Of a stretch of 57,223 nucleotides of DNA, positions 18,115 through 30,492 are shown in pieces. Position numbers and translations under genes: made by a program. How positions within the stretch are numbered: the first letter of the stretch is position 1; the number at the start of each line of letters is the position of its first letter. This stretch comes from an uncultured Pseudomonadota bacterium (GTDB taxonomy: Bacteria; Pseudomonadota; Gammaproteobacteria; Steroidobacterales; Steroidobacteraceae), in assembly GCA_903862885.1 (NCBI GenBank), contig CAIOZU010000050.1, positions 1-57,223 on the forward strand, in the 5' to 3' direction. The notes beneath the pieces are model-generated. The model was not told the DNA's origin, did not search any database, and saw only the letters and a list, made by a program, of their open reading frames with translations.

Positions 18115-19413
18115 TTGTCAGCGGAATATATCGCGCCTTCACGAATCGGTAAGTACGACCTCATTAAAGAGGTAGGGCGCGGTAGTGCCGGTGTCGTCTA
18201 TCTGTCACACGATGCCTATGTGGGTCGTGATGTGGCCATTAAGGTCTACCACCACGCATCCAGTGCCGATACCGAGAAAAGTACGCTCGCGCGCAATATG
18301 TTTCTTTCCGAGGCGCAATTAGTCGGTCGCCTTCGTCACCCCAATTTGCTGCCTGTTTATGATGCCGGCCTTGAGGAGGGCCACTATTACGTCGTGACTG
18401 AGTTTGTGCACGGTGCCCGCACACTCGCCGCCTACTGCAAGCCGGATAATTTGCTTCGTCTAGAGGATGCGCTGGTGGCGATCTATCAGTGTGCCAAAGC
18501 GCTCGCGTATGCGCATTCGCAGGGCGTCATTCACCGTGATATCAAGCCATCTAATATTATGCTGACAGTCGATAATGATGTGCGCATCATCGATTTTGGG
18601 ATCGCTCTCATTCAGGACTCACAGACACCGAATGTAGACGGCGTGGCTGGGAGCCCCTCCTACATGTCGCCTGAGCAGGTGCAGTCTCAGCCGCTGACGC
18701 CTAGTTCCGACTTGTACTCGTTGGGCGCTGTCATGTACGAGTTGCTCAGCGGCTTCAGGCCTCACCGTGGCGCTAATTTGATGAAGCTGCTACACCAAAT
18801 TGTGTATGCGACACCGATTTCCTTGCATGAATTGCGCCAGGGCTTGCCGCAAGAACTGGATCAGTTGGTGATGACTTTGCTGCATAAGCAGCCGGCAGCA
18901 CGATATGCGGATGGCCAGGCATTAGCTACCGCGCTGACCCGCGTGCATGATTCGCTTCGTGACCGGGCTCCTTCGATGGATGCAACCGAGCAGATTGCGT
19001 TACTGCGTCGTCTCGTCTTTTTTAATGATTTCTCGCACGCGGAAATCTCTGAGCTTTTACAAGCAGGGTACTGGCAGCAGTATTTGGCGGGTGAAGAAAT
19101 TATTAAAGAAGGTGATACGGACGATCGCTTTTACGTCATCGTGAGCGGTCGGGTGTGTGTAGAGAGGCTCGGTAAAACGGTGGGCGTCTTGCCAGTCGGG
19201 GAGTGCTTTGGTGAGACGGGCTTTGTGCGGGGTGCGCGCAGGCTCGCGACTATCCGAGCCGAGGGCGCGGTGACCGTATTGAAGGTAAGTTCTACTTTGC
19301 TTGAGCAGGTCTCAGCGCCTTGTCAGTTGCGCTTTAACCGTGCGTTCTTGCGCTCGCTCATTGCTCGATTGCAGGGCAGTGAAGCGCCCTCAACAATGGT
19401 ATTAACCGGCTAG
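18115..19413 (+). CDS. Ser/Thr protein kinase fused to a cyclic-nucleotide-binding domain
   Basis: Hanks-type kinase at about residues 14-280: glycine loop GRGSAGVVY, Lys43, catalytic HRDIKPSN (Asp142), DFG at 160-162 and SPSYMSPEQ. A cNMP-binding domain follows at about 300-425, with FYVIVSGRV and GECFGETGFVRGARRLAT; FGE and a downstream Arg are kept. No membrane segment or PASTA repeat is seen, so it is probably cytoplasmic. I start it at the TTG at 18115, which has AAGGGG about 6 nt upstream; a TTG at 18100 is less likely. It is transcribed alone. The ligand and substrates are unknown. Confidence 0.9.
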   Translation: MSAEYIAPSRIGKYDLIKEVGRGSAGVVYLSHDAYVGRDVAIKVYHHASSADTEKSTLARNMFLSEAQLVGRLRHPNLLPVYDAGLEEGHYYVVTEFVHGARTLAAYCKPDNLLRLEDALVAIYQCAKALAYAHSQGVIHRDIKPSNIMLTVDNDVRIIDFGIALIQDSQTPNVDGVAGSPSYMSPEQVQSQPLTPSSDLYSLGAVMYELLSGFRPHRGANLMKLLHQIVYATPISLHELRQGLPQELDQLVMTLLHKQPAARYADGQALATALTRVHDSLRDRAPSMDATEQIALLRRLVFFNDFSHAEISELLQAGYWQQYLAGEEIIKEGDTDDRFYVIVSGRVCVERLGKTVGVLPVGECFGETGFVRGARRLATIRAEGAVTVLKVSSTLLEQVSAPCQLRFNRAFLRSLIARLQGSEAPSTMVLTG

Positions 19414-19443
19414 TAACCACTGCCGCTTTGCGGCTCGCCGTCG

Positions 19444-20274
19444 CTAGCTATCCTTATTCCTTTCAATCATTGCGTAAGCGGAATGATTGTGGATCGACTC
19501 GAAGTTTTCAGATTCGACACTGTAAGCGCGAATGCGCGCATCTTGGTTCAAGCGAACGGCAATATCGCGCACCAGATCTTCGACAAACTTAGGGTTGTCG
19601 TAGGCGCGTTCGGTCACGAACTTTTCATCTGGGCGCTTCAAGATACCGTATACCTCGCATGAGGCTTCCTGTTCTGCGATATCGATCAGATCCTCAATCC
19701 ATAAGGGCGCGTTAGTCTTCGCGTTGATGGTGACGTGTGAGCGCTGATTGTGTGCGCCGTAGTCGGATATTTTCTTCGAGCAGGGGCACAGGCTGGTCAC
19801 CGGCACCACGACTTTGATCCACGTATGGATGTGGCCGGCTTCGATCTCGCCGCTCATGGTCACGCGGTAATCTAATAAGCTTTGCACGCCAGACACAGGG
19901 GCTTTTTTCATCACAAAATACGGAAAGGTCATTTCGATATGACCGGTCTTGGAGTCGAGTCGGCGCGTGACCTCTTTGAGCATGGCGCGAAACGAGTCCA
20001 CGGAGATCTCACGTTCCTGCTCATGCAAGATTTCGACGAAACGCGACATGTGGGTGCCCTTGAAGTTATGAGGCAAGTACACATACATGTTGAAATTAGC
20101 AACGGTGTGCTGGTCATGACCGGTTCGGTCAGCAATACGCACTGGATGGACAATATCTTTTATGCCCACTTTATTGATCGCGAGTTGACGATGGTCTTCC
20201 CGACCTTGCACGTCCTCGATAGGAGTCGTCGAGCCGATGCTGTTTCCGAGAGTTTTATTTACGGGCATGTCCAT
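19444..20274 (-). CDS. folE2: GTP cyclohydrolase FolE2 (type IB)
   Basis: Makes dihydroneopterin triphosphate from GTP, the first step of folate synthesis, using a metal site not restricted to zinc. The 276-residue protein has the FolE2 signature [21 protein letters not shown], with the metal-binding Cys in TSLCPCS, and the [14 protein letters not shown] tail. It lies 45 bp downstream of dxs on the same strand and probably shares its transcript. FolE2 is Zur-controlled in some bacteria, but no convincing Zur palindrome is visible here. Confidence 0.96.
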   Translation of the reverse strand: MDMPVNKTLGNSIGSTTPIEDVQGREDHRQLAINKVGIKDIVHPVRIADRTGHDQHTVANFNMYVYLPHNFKGTHMSRFVEILHEQEREISVDSFRAMLKEVTRRLDSKTGHIEMTFPYFVMKKAPVSGVQSLLDYRVTMSGEIEAGHIHTWIKVVVPVTSLCPCSKKISDYGAHNQRSHVTINAKTNAPLWIEDLIDIAEQEASCEVYGILKRPDEKFVTERAYDNPKFVEDLVRDIAVRLNQDARIRAYSVESENFESIHNHSAYAMIERNKDS

Positions 20275-20319
20275 ACCAATCTTAAATACCAGATGTTATA
20301 CGGCGGAGCAAGGTGCGCA

Positions 20320-22233
20320 TCAGCCGGCTTGCCGGCTAAGGGGAGGCTGCTTCGCCGTCAACCACCAAGCACTAATGGCGCGTTCAATGCTAGCGCTGTC
20401 AAGACCCGCATCCACCAGATTATCCAGTCGTGAACCGTGCTCAATGAATCGGTCAGGAATACCTAATTGCAGCACGGATTTTTGCTGGCCGTTAGCCTGA
20501 AGTAATTCTAAAATACCATCGCCGGCGCCGCCCGCAATCACATTTTCCTCGATGGTCACGAAGTGACTATGGGTGTGGGCTAGATTGAGTATCAAGGCGT
20601 CGTCCAGCGGTTTTATAAAGCGCATATTCACAAGGGTTGCATCTAATTGGTCGGCGCTCGTTTGGGAAGCTTCTACCATGGTGCCGAAGGCCAAGATTGC
20701 AAGTCCCGATTGGCCTTGACGGCGAATTTCCGCACGGCCAATCGGTAAAGCGTGCATCTCTGCCTGCGGCAGCGTGCCAGGTCCTTGGCCGCGGGGATAT
20801 CGAACCGCAGAGGGGCCGTTAAGCTGAGTTGCTGTGTACAGCATTTGACGGCACTCATCTTCATGCGAGGGGGCCATGAGGGTCATATTCGGCACGCATC
20901 GCAGATACGACAAATCGAATGCCCCCTGATGGGTGGCGCCGTCTCCGCCCACCAAACCGGCTCGGTCCAAGGCGAATATGACCGGCAGGTTCTGAATCGC
21001 GACGTCGTGAATCAGTTGGTCGTAGGCGCGTTGCATGAAAGTTGAATAAATGGCGACGACCGGACGCAGGCCTTCACAGGCCATGCCGGCGGCGAGGGTG
21101 ACCGCATGCTGTTCAGCAATGCCGACATCAAAGTAACGGTCTGGAAATCGTTTTGAGTAGTCGACGAGCCCCGAGCCTTCGCGCATGGCGGGGGTGATGG
21201 CGACGATCCGCGGATCCCGTGTGGCCATATCGCATAACCACTCGCCAAACACCTGTGTGTAGGTGGGGCTGCTGGCTTTTTCTTTAAAAATCTCGCCTTT
21301 AGCCGGGTCAAAAGGTCCGGGCCCATGCCATTTGATCGGGTCCGCTTCGGCCGGCGCATAGCCTTTGCCTTTGCGGGTGATGACGTGCAGAAATTGTGGG
21401 CCTTTACGCCCGCGTATATTTTTAAGGGCGCGCGACAGGGCGACGACATCATGACCATCGAAGGGACCGATGTAATTAAAACCCATTTCCTCAAACATCG
21501 TGCCGGGTAGGACCATACCTTTCATGTGCTCTTCTGAACGGCGTGCTAGTTCCCACGCGGCGGGTATGCGTCTCAGGAATTTCTTACTGCCTTCGCGCAG
21601 ACCCGCATAAATGCGCCCCGCCAGTACGCGCGCGAAATAATTAGACAGCGCGCCCACGTTCTCAGAAATAGACATGTCGTTGTCATTCAGGATGACCAGC
21701 AGATCCACTTCAAGGCTGCCTGCGTGATTGAGCGCTTCAAAGGCAAGACCGGCTGTCATGGCGCCGTCACCAATGATCGCGACGTGGCGGCGACGCGGGG
21801 TCTCTGAGGCGGGTCGTTGTTGCTCTGCCAGAGCCATGCCAAGGGCCGCAGAGATGGAGGTGCTGGAGTGACCTACCCCAAAGGCATCGTATTCGCTTTC
21901 TAAGCGACTGGGAAAAGGCGCTAAGCCGTCTTTTTGCTTGATGGTCTGGAGGCGAGCGCGGCGACCGGTGAGCAGTTTATGTGGGTACGCTTGGTGGCCT
22001 ACGTCCCACACCAAACGATCGTCAGGGGTGTGGTAAACGTGATGTAAGGCGACGGTTAATTCGACCGTGCCCAAGCCCGCTGCAAAGTGGCCACCGCGCG
22101 TGCTTAAGGTATCGATCAGGAGTGCGCGCAGCTCATCCGCCACCGCAGGCAAGTCCTGTTCCGGCAGGGCCCTTAAGGCGGCCGGCGTCTCGATTCGATC
22201 GAGGTGTGGGTAACGTCGGTCAGCGTCAGGCAT
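20320..22233 (-). CDS. dxs: 1-deoxy-D-xylulose-5-phosphate synthase
   Basis: Thiamine-diphosphate enzyme condensing pyruvate and glyceraldehyde 3-phosphate at the entry to the MEP isoprenoid pathway. The 637-residue protein has [13 protein letters not shown], the ThDP motif GDGAMTAG ending in [17 protein letters not shown], and [10 protein letters not shown] in the second half. It follows ispA by 50 bp. The stop codon sits at the edge of an AGCCGGC-type palindrome (20322-20337). Confidence 0.98.
   Translation of the reverse strand: MPDADRRYPHLDRIETPAALRALPEQDLPAVADELRALLIDTLSTRGGHFAAGLGTVELTVALHHVYHTPDDRLVWDVGHQAYPHKLLTGRRARLQTIKQKDGLAPFPSRLESEYDAFGVGHSSTSISAALGMALAEQQRPASETPRRRHVAIIGDGAMTAGLAFEALNHAGSLEVDLLVILNDNDMSISENVGALSNYFARVLAGRIYAGLREGSKKFLRRIPAAWELARRSEEHMKGMVLPGTMFEEMGFNYIGPFDGHDVVALSRALKNIRGRKGPQFLHVITRKGKGYAPAEADPIKWHGPGPFDPAKGEIFKEKASSPTYTQVFGEWLCDMATRDPRIVAITPAMREGSGLVDYSKRFPDRYFDVGIAEQHAVTLAAGMACEGLRPVVAIYSTFMQRAYDQLIHDVAIQNLPVIFALDRAGLVGGDGATHQGAFDLSYLRCVPNMTLMAPSHEDECRQMLYTATQLNGPSAVRYPRGQGPGTLPQAEMHALPIGRAEIRRQGQSGLAILAFGTMVEASQTSADQLDATLVNMRFIKPLDDALILNLAHTHSHFVTIEENVIAGGAGDGILELLQANGQQKSVLQLGIPDRFIEHGSRLDNLVDAGLDSASIERAISAWWLTAKQPPLSRQAG
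20322..20337. repeat. AGCCGGC palindrome at dxs 3' end
   Basis: AGCCGGCTTGCCGGCT is a near-perfect inverted repeat overlapping the last codons of dxs. It closely resembles the hairpin in the purL leader (1715-1729) and a copy inside thiL (17811-17824). Confidence 0.45.
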
Positions 22234-22283
22234 ACGGGCAGTTTACCCGTAAAAACGGTAGTCGCGGTTGCCTCTGGCGACCT

Positions 22284-23174
22284 TTAAGAAGATCGCTCGA
22301 CGATATAGCGCGCGAGCCAAGCCAGCATGCCGGCCGTCGGTCCTAGTGGTTGGATGGCCGCTTGCGCATCGGCATGCAGCGCGGTTACCCGTGCTCTGGC
22401 GGCGTCTAAGCCAACGGCCGCCGGATACGTGGGTTTGTGTCGCGCCTGATCGGCACCCACCGCTTTGCCTAGCAGGCTGGGGTCGCCTTCGACATCTAAA
22501 ATATCGTCCACGATCTGAAAAGCGAGCCCTAAGTGGTCTGCGAAGCGATCGAGGGCCGCTTGGGTGGCCAACGGTGGGTTCGTGAGGCTAGCCGCCATCG
22601 CCATACCGGCGGCCAGCAAAGCGCCGGTCTTGCGGCGATGCATCTGTTCCACCTCAGCGGCCGACAATGGGCGACCGACTGCCGCTAAATCAATGGCTTG
22701 GCCTCCGGCCATGCCCAACGTGCCGCTGGCAACAGCCAATTGTTGGATCAGTTTAACGCGCGTGTTGGCCCCCGTCGGGGCTCCGGCCAAACTCTCAAAG
22801 GCTAAGACCTGTAGTGCATCGCCGGCAAGGATCGCGGTCGCTTCGTCGAACTGGCGATGGCAGGTGGGACGGCCACGGCGCAAATCGTCATTGTCCATGG
22901 CCGGCAAGTCGTCATGAATCAGCGAATACACATGGATCATTTCAACGGCCGCGGCGACGGCGTCTAGCGCATCGGGTGCGGCCCCTAACAGTTCGCCGGT
23001 GGCATAAATCAGGGCGGGGCGCACCCGTTTGCCGCCCCCTAAAGCGCTGTAGCGCATGGCGGCGTGTAGCCGTTCTGGGACGACATGCGCGGCCGGTAGA
23101 CGGGCCGCAAGGCTCGCCTCCGCGCGAGCTTGATAGGCGGTCAGTTGGGCTTGTCGCGCGACCTCATCGGTCAC
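22284..23174 (-). CDS. ispA: Farnesyl (geranyl) diphosphate synthase
   Basis: Condenses IPP with allylic diphosphates to make FPP for undecaprenol and quinone side chains. The 296-residue all-helical prenyltransferase has a first Asp-rich motif HDDLPAMDND, a second motif QIVDDILDVEGD, and GGKRVRPAL near the N-terminus. Its start overlaps the xseB stop by 4 bp. The order xseB-ispA-dxs is the standard gammaproteobacterial cluster. Confidence 0.97.
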   Translation of the reverse strand: MTDEVARQAQLTAYQARAEASLAARLPAAHVVPERLHAAMRYSALGGGKRVRPALIYATGELLGAAPDALDAVAAAVEMIHVYSLIHDDLPAMDNDDLRRGRPTCHRQFDEATAILAGDALQVLAFESLAGAPTGANTRVKLIQQLAVASGTLGMAGGQAIDLAAVGRPLSAAEVEQMHRRKTGALLAAGMAMAASLTNPPLATQAALDRFADHLGLAFQIVDDILDVEGDPSLLGKAVGADQARHKPTYPAAVGLDAARARVTALHADAQAAIQPLGPTAGMLAWLARYIVERSS

Positions 23175-23461
23175 GGCAGTTCATCCTCGTTCACGCTCTC
23201 GAACGGGGTCAATATTTCATTGCCCGCGGCATCGCGCGTTAATTGCTCTACTTTTTGTTCTGCGTGGGTCAAAGCCTCTTGGCAGGCGCGGGTCAGTGCC
23301 ACGCCGCGCTCGAAGCTGGACAGGGCCTCTTCGAGGGGAATGTCCCCTTGTTCGAGGCGTTCGACCACCGCTTCGAGTTCTCCCATGGCTTTTTCAAAGT
23401 CGAAGGAGGTTGCCTGGACGGAGGGAGCAGCGGGGGAGTGGGGGGTGGGGGCACGGGCCAT
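23171..23461 (-). CDS. xseB: Exodeoxyribonuclease VII small subunit
   Basis: Small helical subunit that binds XseA to form exonuclease VII, a single-strand-specific nuclease. The conserved core FEKAMGELEAVVERLEQGDIPLEEAL with SFERGVAL follows a Pro/Ala-rich N-terminus. I chose the ATG at 23461 (96 residues); a GTG at 23494 would add 11 residues. It heads the minus-strand xseB-ispA-dxs-folE2 unit. Confidence 0.93.
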   Translation of the reverse strand: MARAPTPHSPAAPSVQATSFDFEKAMGELEAVVERLEQGDIPLEEALSSFERGVALTRACQEALTHAEQKVEQLTRDAAGNEILTPFESVNEDELP

Positions 23462-23552
23462 AGTGATAAAGTGTCCTGTACGTCGATAAATCACGCAAGC
23501 GGTCGCCCCTTAGGGCGTCAACGCAGTTTTCCGATCCGTCACTTTTTAGTCA

Positions 23553-23582
23553 TTGACTCGCTTCATTCTGCCCGACTACAGT
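23553..23582 (+). promoter_or_regulatory. Candidate sigma70 promoter for rubrerythrin
   Basis: TTGACT (23553-23558) and TACAGT (23577-23582) are 18 bp apart, 74 bp before the rubrerythrin start. The transcript leader would contain an imperfect GC-rich hairpin (about 23582-23606). The boxes are seen; their use is inference. Confidence 0.5.
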
Positions 23583-23655
23583 GCTCGTCCGGACCACCGT
23601 CCGAGCGCCATTGTAACGCGCTGAGTCGATCCCCTGATACGTAAGGAGATATTTT

Positions 23656-24069
23656 GTGAATCTAAAGGGCAGTAAAACTGAGACCAATCTGAAGGACGCT
23701 TTTGCTGGCGAATCTCAGGCGAACCGTCGTTATTTGTACTTCGCAGCGAAAGCCGATGTCGAAGGTTTCAATGATGTCTCCACTGTGTTTCGTTCGACCG
23801 CTGAAGGCGAAACCGGCCACGCCCACGGGCATCTGGAGTACCTAGAGGCGGTGGGCGATCCTGCCACGGGCCTACCCATCGGCCCGACCTCAGACAATCT
23901 GAAGGCGGCGATTGCCGGTGAAACCCATGAGTACACGGATATGTACCCGGGTATGGCCAAGACCGCTCGCGATGAGGGCTTCGCTGAGATTGCGGATTGG
24001 TTTGAGACGCTAGCAAAAGCGGAGCGCTCACACGCGAACCGCTTCCAGAAGGCGCTCGACAACCTGTAA
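23656..24069 (+). CDS. Rubrerythrin-type diiron protein without rubredoxin domain
   Basis: Ferritin-like four-helix diiron protein, in related systems a peroxide reductase. The 137-residue protein keeps the diiron ligands as Glu19 (GES), Glu52/His55 (GETGH), Glu89/Glu92 (GETHEY) and Glu123/His126 (ERSH). There is no C-terminal CxxC rubredoxin, so electrons must come from a partner. It starts at GTG 23656 with AAGGAG upstream. A strong intrinsic terminator follows at once, before the Fe-S protein gene. Confidence 0.92.
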   Translation: MNLKGSKTETNLKDAFAGESQANRRYLYFAAKADVEGFNDVSTVFRSTAEGETGHAHGHLEYLEAVGDPATGLPIGPTSDNLKAAIAGETHEYTDMYPGMAKTARDEGFAEIADWFETLAKAERSHANRFQKALDNL

Positions 24070-24079
24070 GGCGCGTCCC

Positions 24080-24116
24080 ATCCCGCAGCGCCACGGCGGT
24101 GTTGCGGGATTTTTTA
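24080..24116 (+). terminator. Rho-independent terminator after rubrerythrin
   Basis: ATCCCGCA (24080-24087) pairs perfectly with TGCGGGAT (24103-24110), with a further CGCC/GGCG inner stem, followed directly by a run of six T. It is the clearest intrinsic terminator in the window and would cut or attenuate transcription into the Fe-S gene. Confidence 0.85.
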
Positions 24117-24159
24117 TAAATCGCATTGTGTGTTGACTATCGAATCGAAGAGAGCGCCC

Positions 24160-25509
24160 ATGAGCGAATCCCCAGCGTCGGGCCCTCGCGAGGGCAACTT
24201 AGAGGCGCCTACGCGCCACCCCATTCCATGGAAAGGTCCTGATTTTTATCAAGAGAGCTCGCTCTTTAAAGAGTTGGAGCGTGTCTTCGATATTTGTCAC
24301 GGCTGCAGACGTTGCTTCAATCTGTGCAACAGTTTCCCTACGTTGTTCGACGCGATTGATGCCACGTCCTCCGGTGAGCTGGATGAAGTGCCAAAGCCCG
24401 TGTATTGGCAGGTCGTTGATCAATGTTATTTGTGTGATATGTGTTACATGAGTAAGTGCCCTTATGTGCCGCCTCATGCGTGGAATGTCGATTTTCCTCA
24501 TTTAATGCTGCGTGCTAAGGCAATTAAGTACGAGCAGCATGGCGTTTCGTTCAGAGATAAAGTGCTGTCATCGACCGATATGGTCGGGCGCCTAGCCGGG
24601 ATTCCGGTGGTCGCTGAAGTGGTCAATGCGGTGAATGATAGTAAGTGGGGGCGTCAGCTATTGCAGGCGACCTTAGGCATACACGCGGATGCGGTGGTGC
24701 CTGACTACGCGAGCCGCAGCTTTCGGGCAACTGAAGCCAAGCGGATAAAACCCGTGCTGAGCGTGCAGGCGACCGCTGACACCACGGGTCAAGTGGCGCT
24801 GTTTGCGACATGTTATTGCAACCGCAATGAGCCATCGATCGATGCCGATTTGGCTGCTGTGTTTGAGCACAATGGTATCCCGGTGCGCTTAGCAGCCCAA
24901 GAGAAGTGCTGCGGGATGCCGAAGCTTGAGATGGGTGATCTCAAGGCGATTGAGGAGCTCAAGAACGTCAACATTCCGGCGCTGATTGCCATGATTGATC
25001 AGGGTTGTGATGTGGTGTCGCCCATTCCATCGTGCGTGCTGATGTTTAAGCAGGAGCTTCCTCTGCTTTTCCCCGATGATCCAATGGTGCAGAAAGTGCG
25101 TCAGCACATGTTTGATCCCTTCGAGTACTTGTGGCTCCGCCACAAGGGTGGCAAGCTCTCCACGCAATTCAAAAAAGAGCTCGGCAAGGTGGCTTATCAG
25201 GTGCCTTGTCACTTGCGTGTTCAGAATATTGGTCTTAAGACGCGCGACGTCTTGAAGTTAGTACCCAATACCACGCTGGAAGTGATTGAGCGCTGCTCAG
25301 GGCATAACGGGACTTATGCTTTGAAAAAAGAGTTTCACGAGCACTCAATGAAAATTGGAAAGCCTGTTTTCTCCAGAGTTGATCAGGCGGATGCGGATTA
25401 TCATTCGAGTGATTGTCCGATGGCCGGCAATCATATTGGACAGGCGTTGGCGGCGCCTAAAGAGCCGACTCATCCGCTGAGTTTATTGCGCATGGCTTAC
25501 GGGATTTGA
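24160..25509 (+). CDS. Heterodisulfide-reductase-related Fe-S/CCG-domain protein
   Basis: Soluble 449-residue redox protein. It has two 4Fe-4S motifs, Cys46/49/52/56 (CHGCRRCFNLC) and Cys89/92/95/100 (CYLCDMCYMSKC). Two CCG-like domains follow: CYCNRNEP with KCCGMPK, then PCHLRVQ with the variant CSGHNG and a final DCPMAG. This resembles GlpC/HdrB-type electron-transfer subunits. I start it at the ATG at 24160. It sits 5 bp before the DUF3501 gene and 90 bp after rubrerythrin, so it may supply electrons to the rubredoxin-less rubrerythrin. That role is inference. Confidence 0.88.
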   Translation: MSESPASGPREGNLEAPTRHPIPWKGPDFYQESSLFKELERVFDICHGCRRCFNLCNSFPTLFDAIDATSSGELDEVPKPVYWQVVDQCYLCDMCYMSKCPYVPPHAWNVDFPHLMLRAKAIKYEQHGVSFRDKVLSSTDMVGRLAGIPVVAEVVNAVNDSKWGRQLLQATLGIHADAVVPDYASRSFRATEAKRIKPVLSVQATADTTGQVALFATCYCNRNEPSIDADLAAVFEHNGIPVRLAAQEKCCGMPKLEMGDLKAIEELKNVNIPALIAMIDQGCDVVSPIPSCVLMFKQELPLLFPDDPMVQKVRQHMFDPFEYLWLRHKGGKLSTQFKKELGKVAYQVPCHLRVQNIGLKTRDVLKLVPNTTLEVIERCSGHNGTYALKKEFHEHSMKIGKPVFSRVDQADADYHSSDCPMAGNHIGQALAAPKEPTHPLSLLRMAYGI

Positions 25510-25514
25510 CAACT

Positions 25515-26117
25515 ATGAGTGACTTTGCAGCCTCTGCGGCGCGCTTAGCGCCGAGTGATTTGATGAGTTTGGAGCAATACGCACGCACGCGGAATGCATT
25601 TCGCAGTGAAGTGATTGCTCATAAGCGCGCCCGCACCATCGCGGTCGGTCAGCACACCACGCTGATTTTTGAAGATCGATTGACGGTCCAGTATCAAATT
25701 CAGGAAATGCTACGCACCGAGCGAATTTTTGAGGCAGAGGGTATTCAGGATGAACTGGATTCCTATAATCCTCTGATTCCAGACGGCACCAATCTAAAAG
25801 CGACCTTTCTTATCGAGTACCCGGATGTCACGGAGCGTGCGGCAGCGCTTAAAGCGCTGAAAGGGATTGAGCGCCGCTGCTATGTGGCGGTGGGTGATCA
25901 GCGGGTCTATGCGATCGCGGATGAGGATTTGGAGCGCGAGAATGAGGAGAAAACCTCCGCCGTGCACTTTTTGCGCTTTGAATTATCCGCAGAAGCCCGG
26001 CATTGGTTTCAAGCCGGTGCTGCAGTGACCATCGGTATTGACCATGCCGCGTACACCCATGAAGCGATGTTGTCGGATGCATCACGTGTCGCTTTAGCGC
26101 TTGATCTCGCGCAGTGA
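25515..26117 (+). CDS. DUF3501 family protein
   Basis: A 200-residue protein of unknown function. Family blocks are APSDLMSLEQYARTR, VIAHKRART, LIFEDRLTVQYQIQEMLRTER, YNPLIPDGTNLKATF and EKTSAVHFLRFEL. No cofactor motif, signal peptide or membrane segment is visible. DUF3501 genes recur beside rubrerythrin and CCG/Fe-S protein genes, which points to a shared redox or peroxide function. The ATG at 25515 follows the Fe-S gene stop by 5 bp, suggesting co-translation. Confidence 0.88.
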   Translation: MSDFAASAARLAPSDLMSLEQYARTRNAFRSEVIAHKRARTIAVGQHTTLIFEDRLTVQYQIQEMLRTERIFEAEGIQDELDSYNPLIPDGTNLKATFLIEYPDVTERAAALKALKGIERRCYVAVGDQRVYAIADEDLERENEEKTSAVHFLRFELSAEARHWFQAGAAVTIGIDHAAYTHEAMLSDASRVALALDLAQ

Positions 26118-26184
26118 CCGGCCGGATGTCTGGCGGACGTCCATGCGTCTTGGCGAATGGTCGCCCGCGGCTGGGCGCTTTTGA

Positions 26185-30365
<4,181 letters not shown>

Positions 30366-30492
30366 TAAGCTTTCTCATAGGCCGCCGGGCGCACAGAGGC
30401 GATGAGCGATTAAGTCCGTGAGGTCTGTCAATAGGCCCCAAGGTGCTGCCTAAGTCACGCGCAAGGGCATCGCCCTGGTCTGAGGCATCGCG

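Noticed and set aside
18006-18152. 48-codon hydrophobic ORF before the kinase gene
   Set aside because: It has no Shine-Dalgarno and runs into the kinase coding region in another frame. A small membrane peptide cannot be excluded but is not supported.
20275-20319. Zur-like TATAACAT site upstream of folE2
   Set aside because: Only a half-site is recognisable, without the palindromic partner, and it lies between genes that appear cotranscribed.
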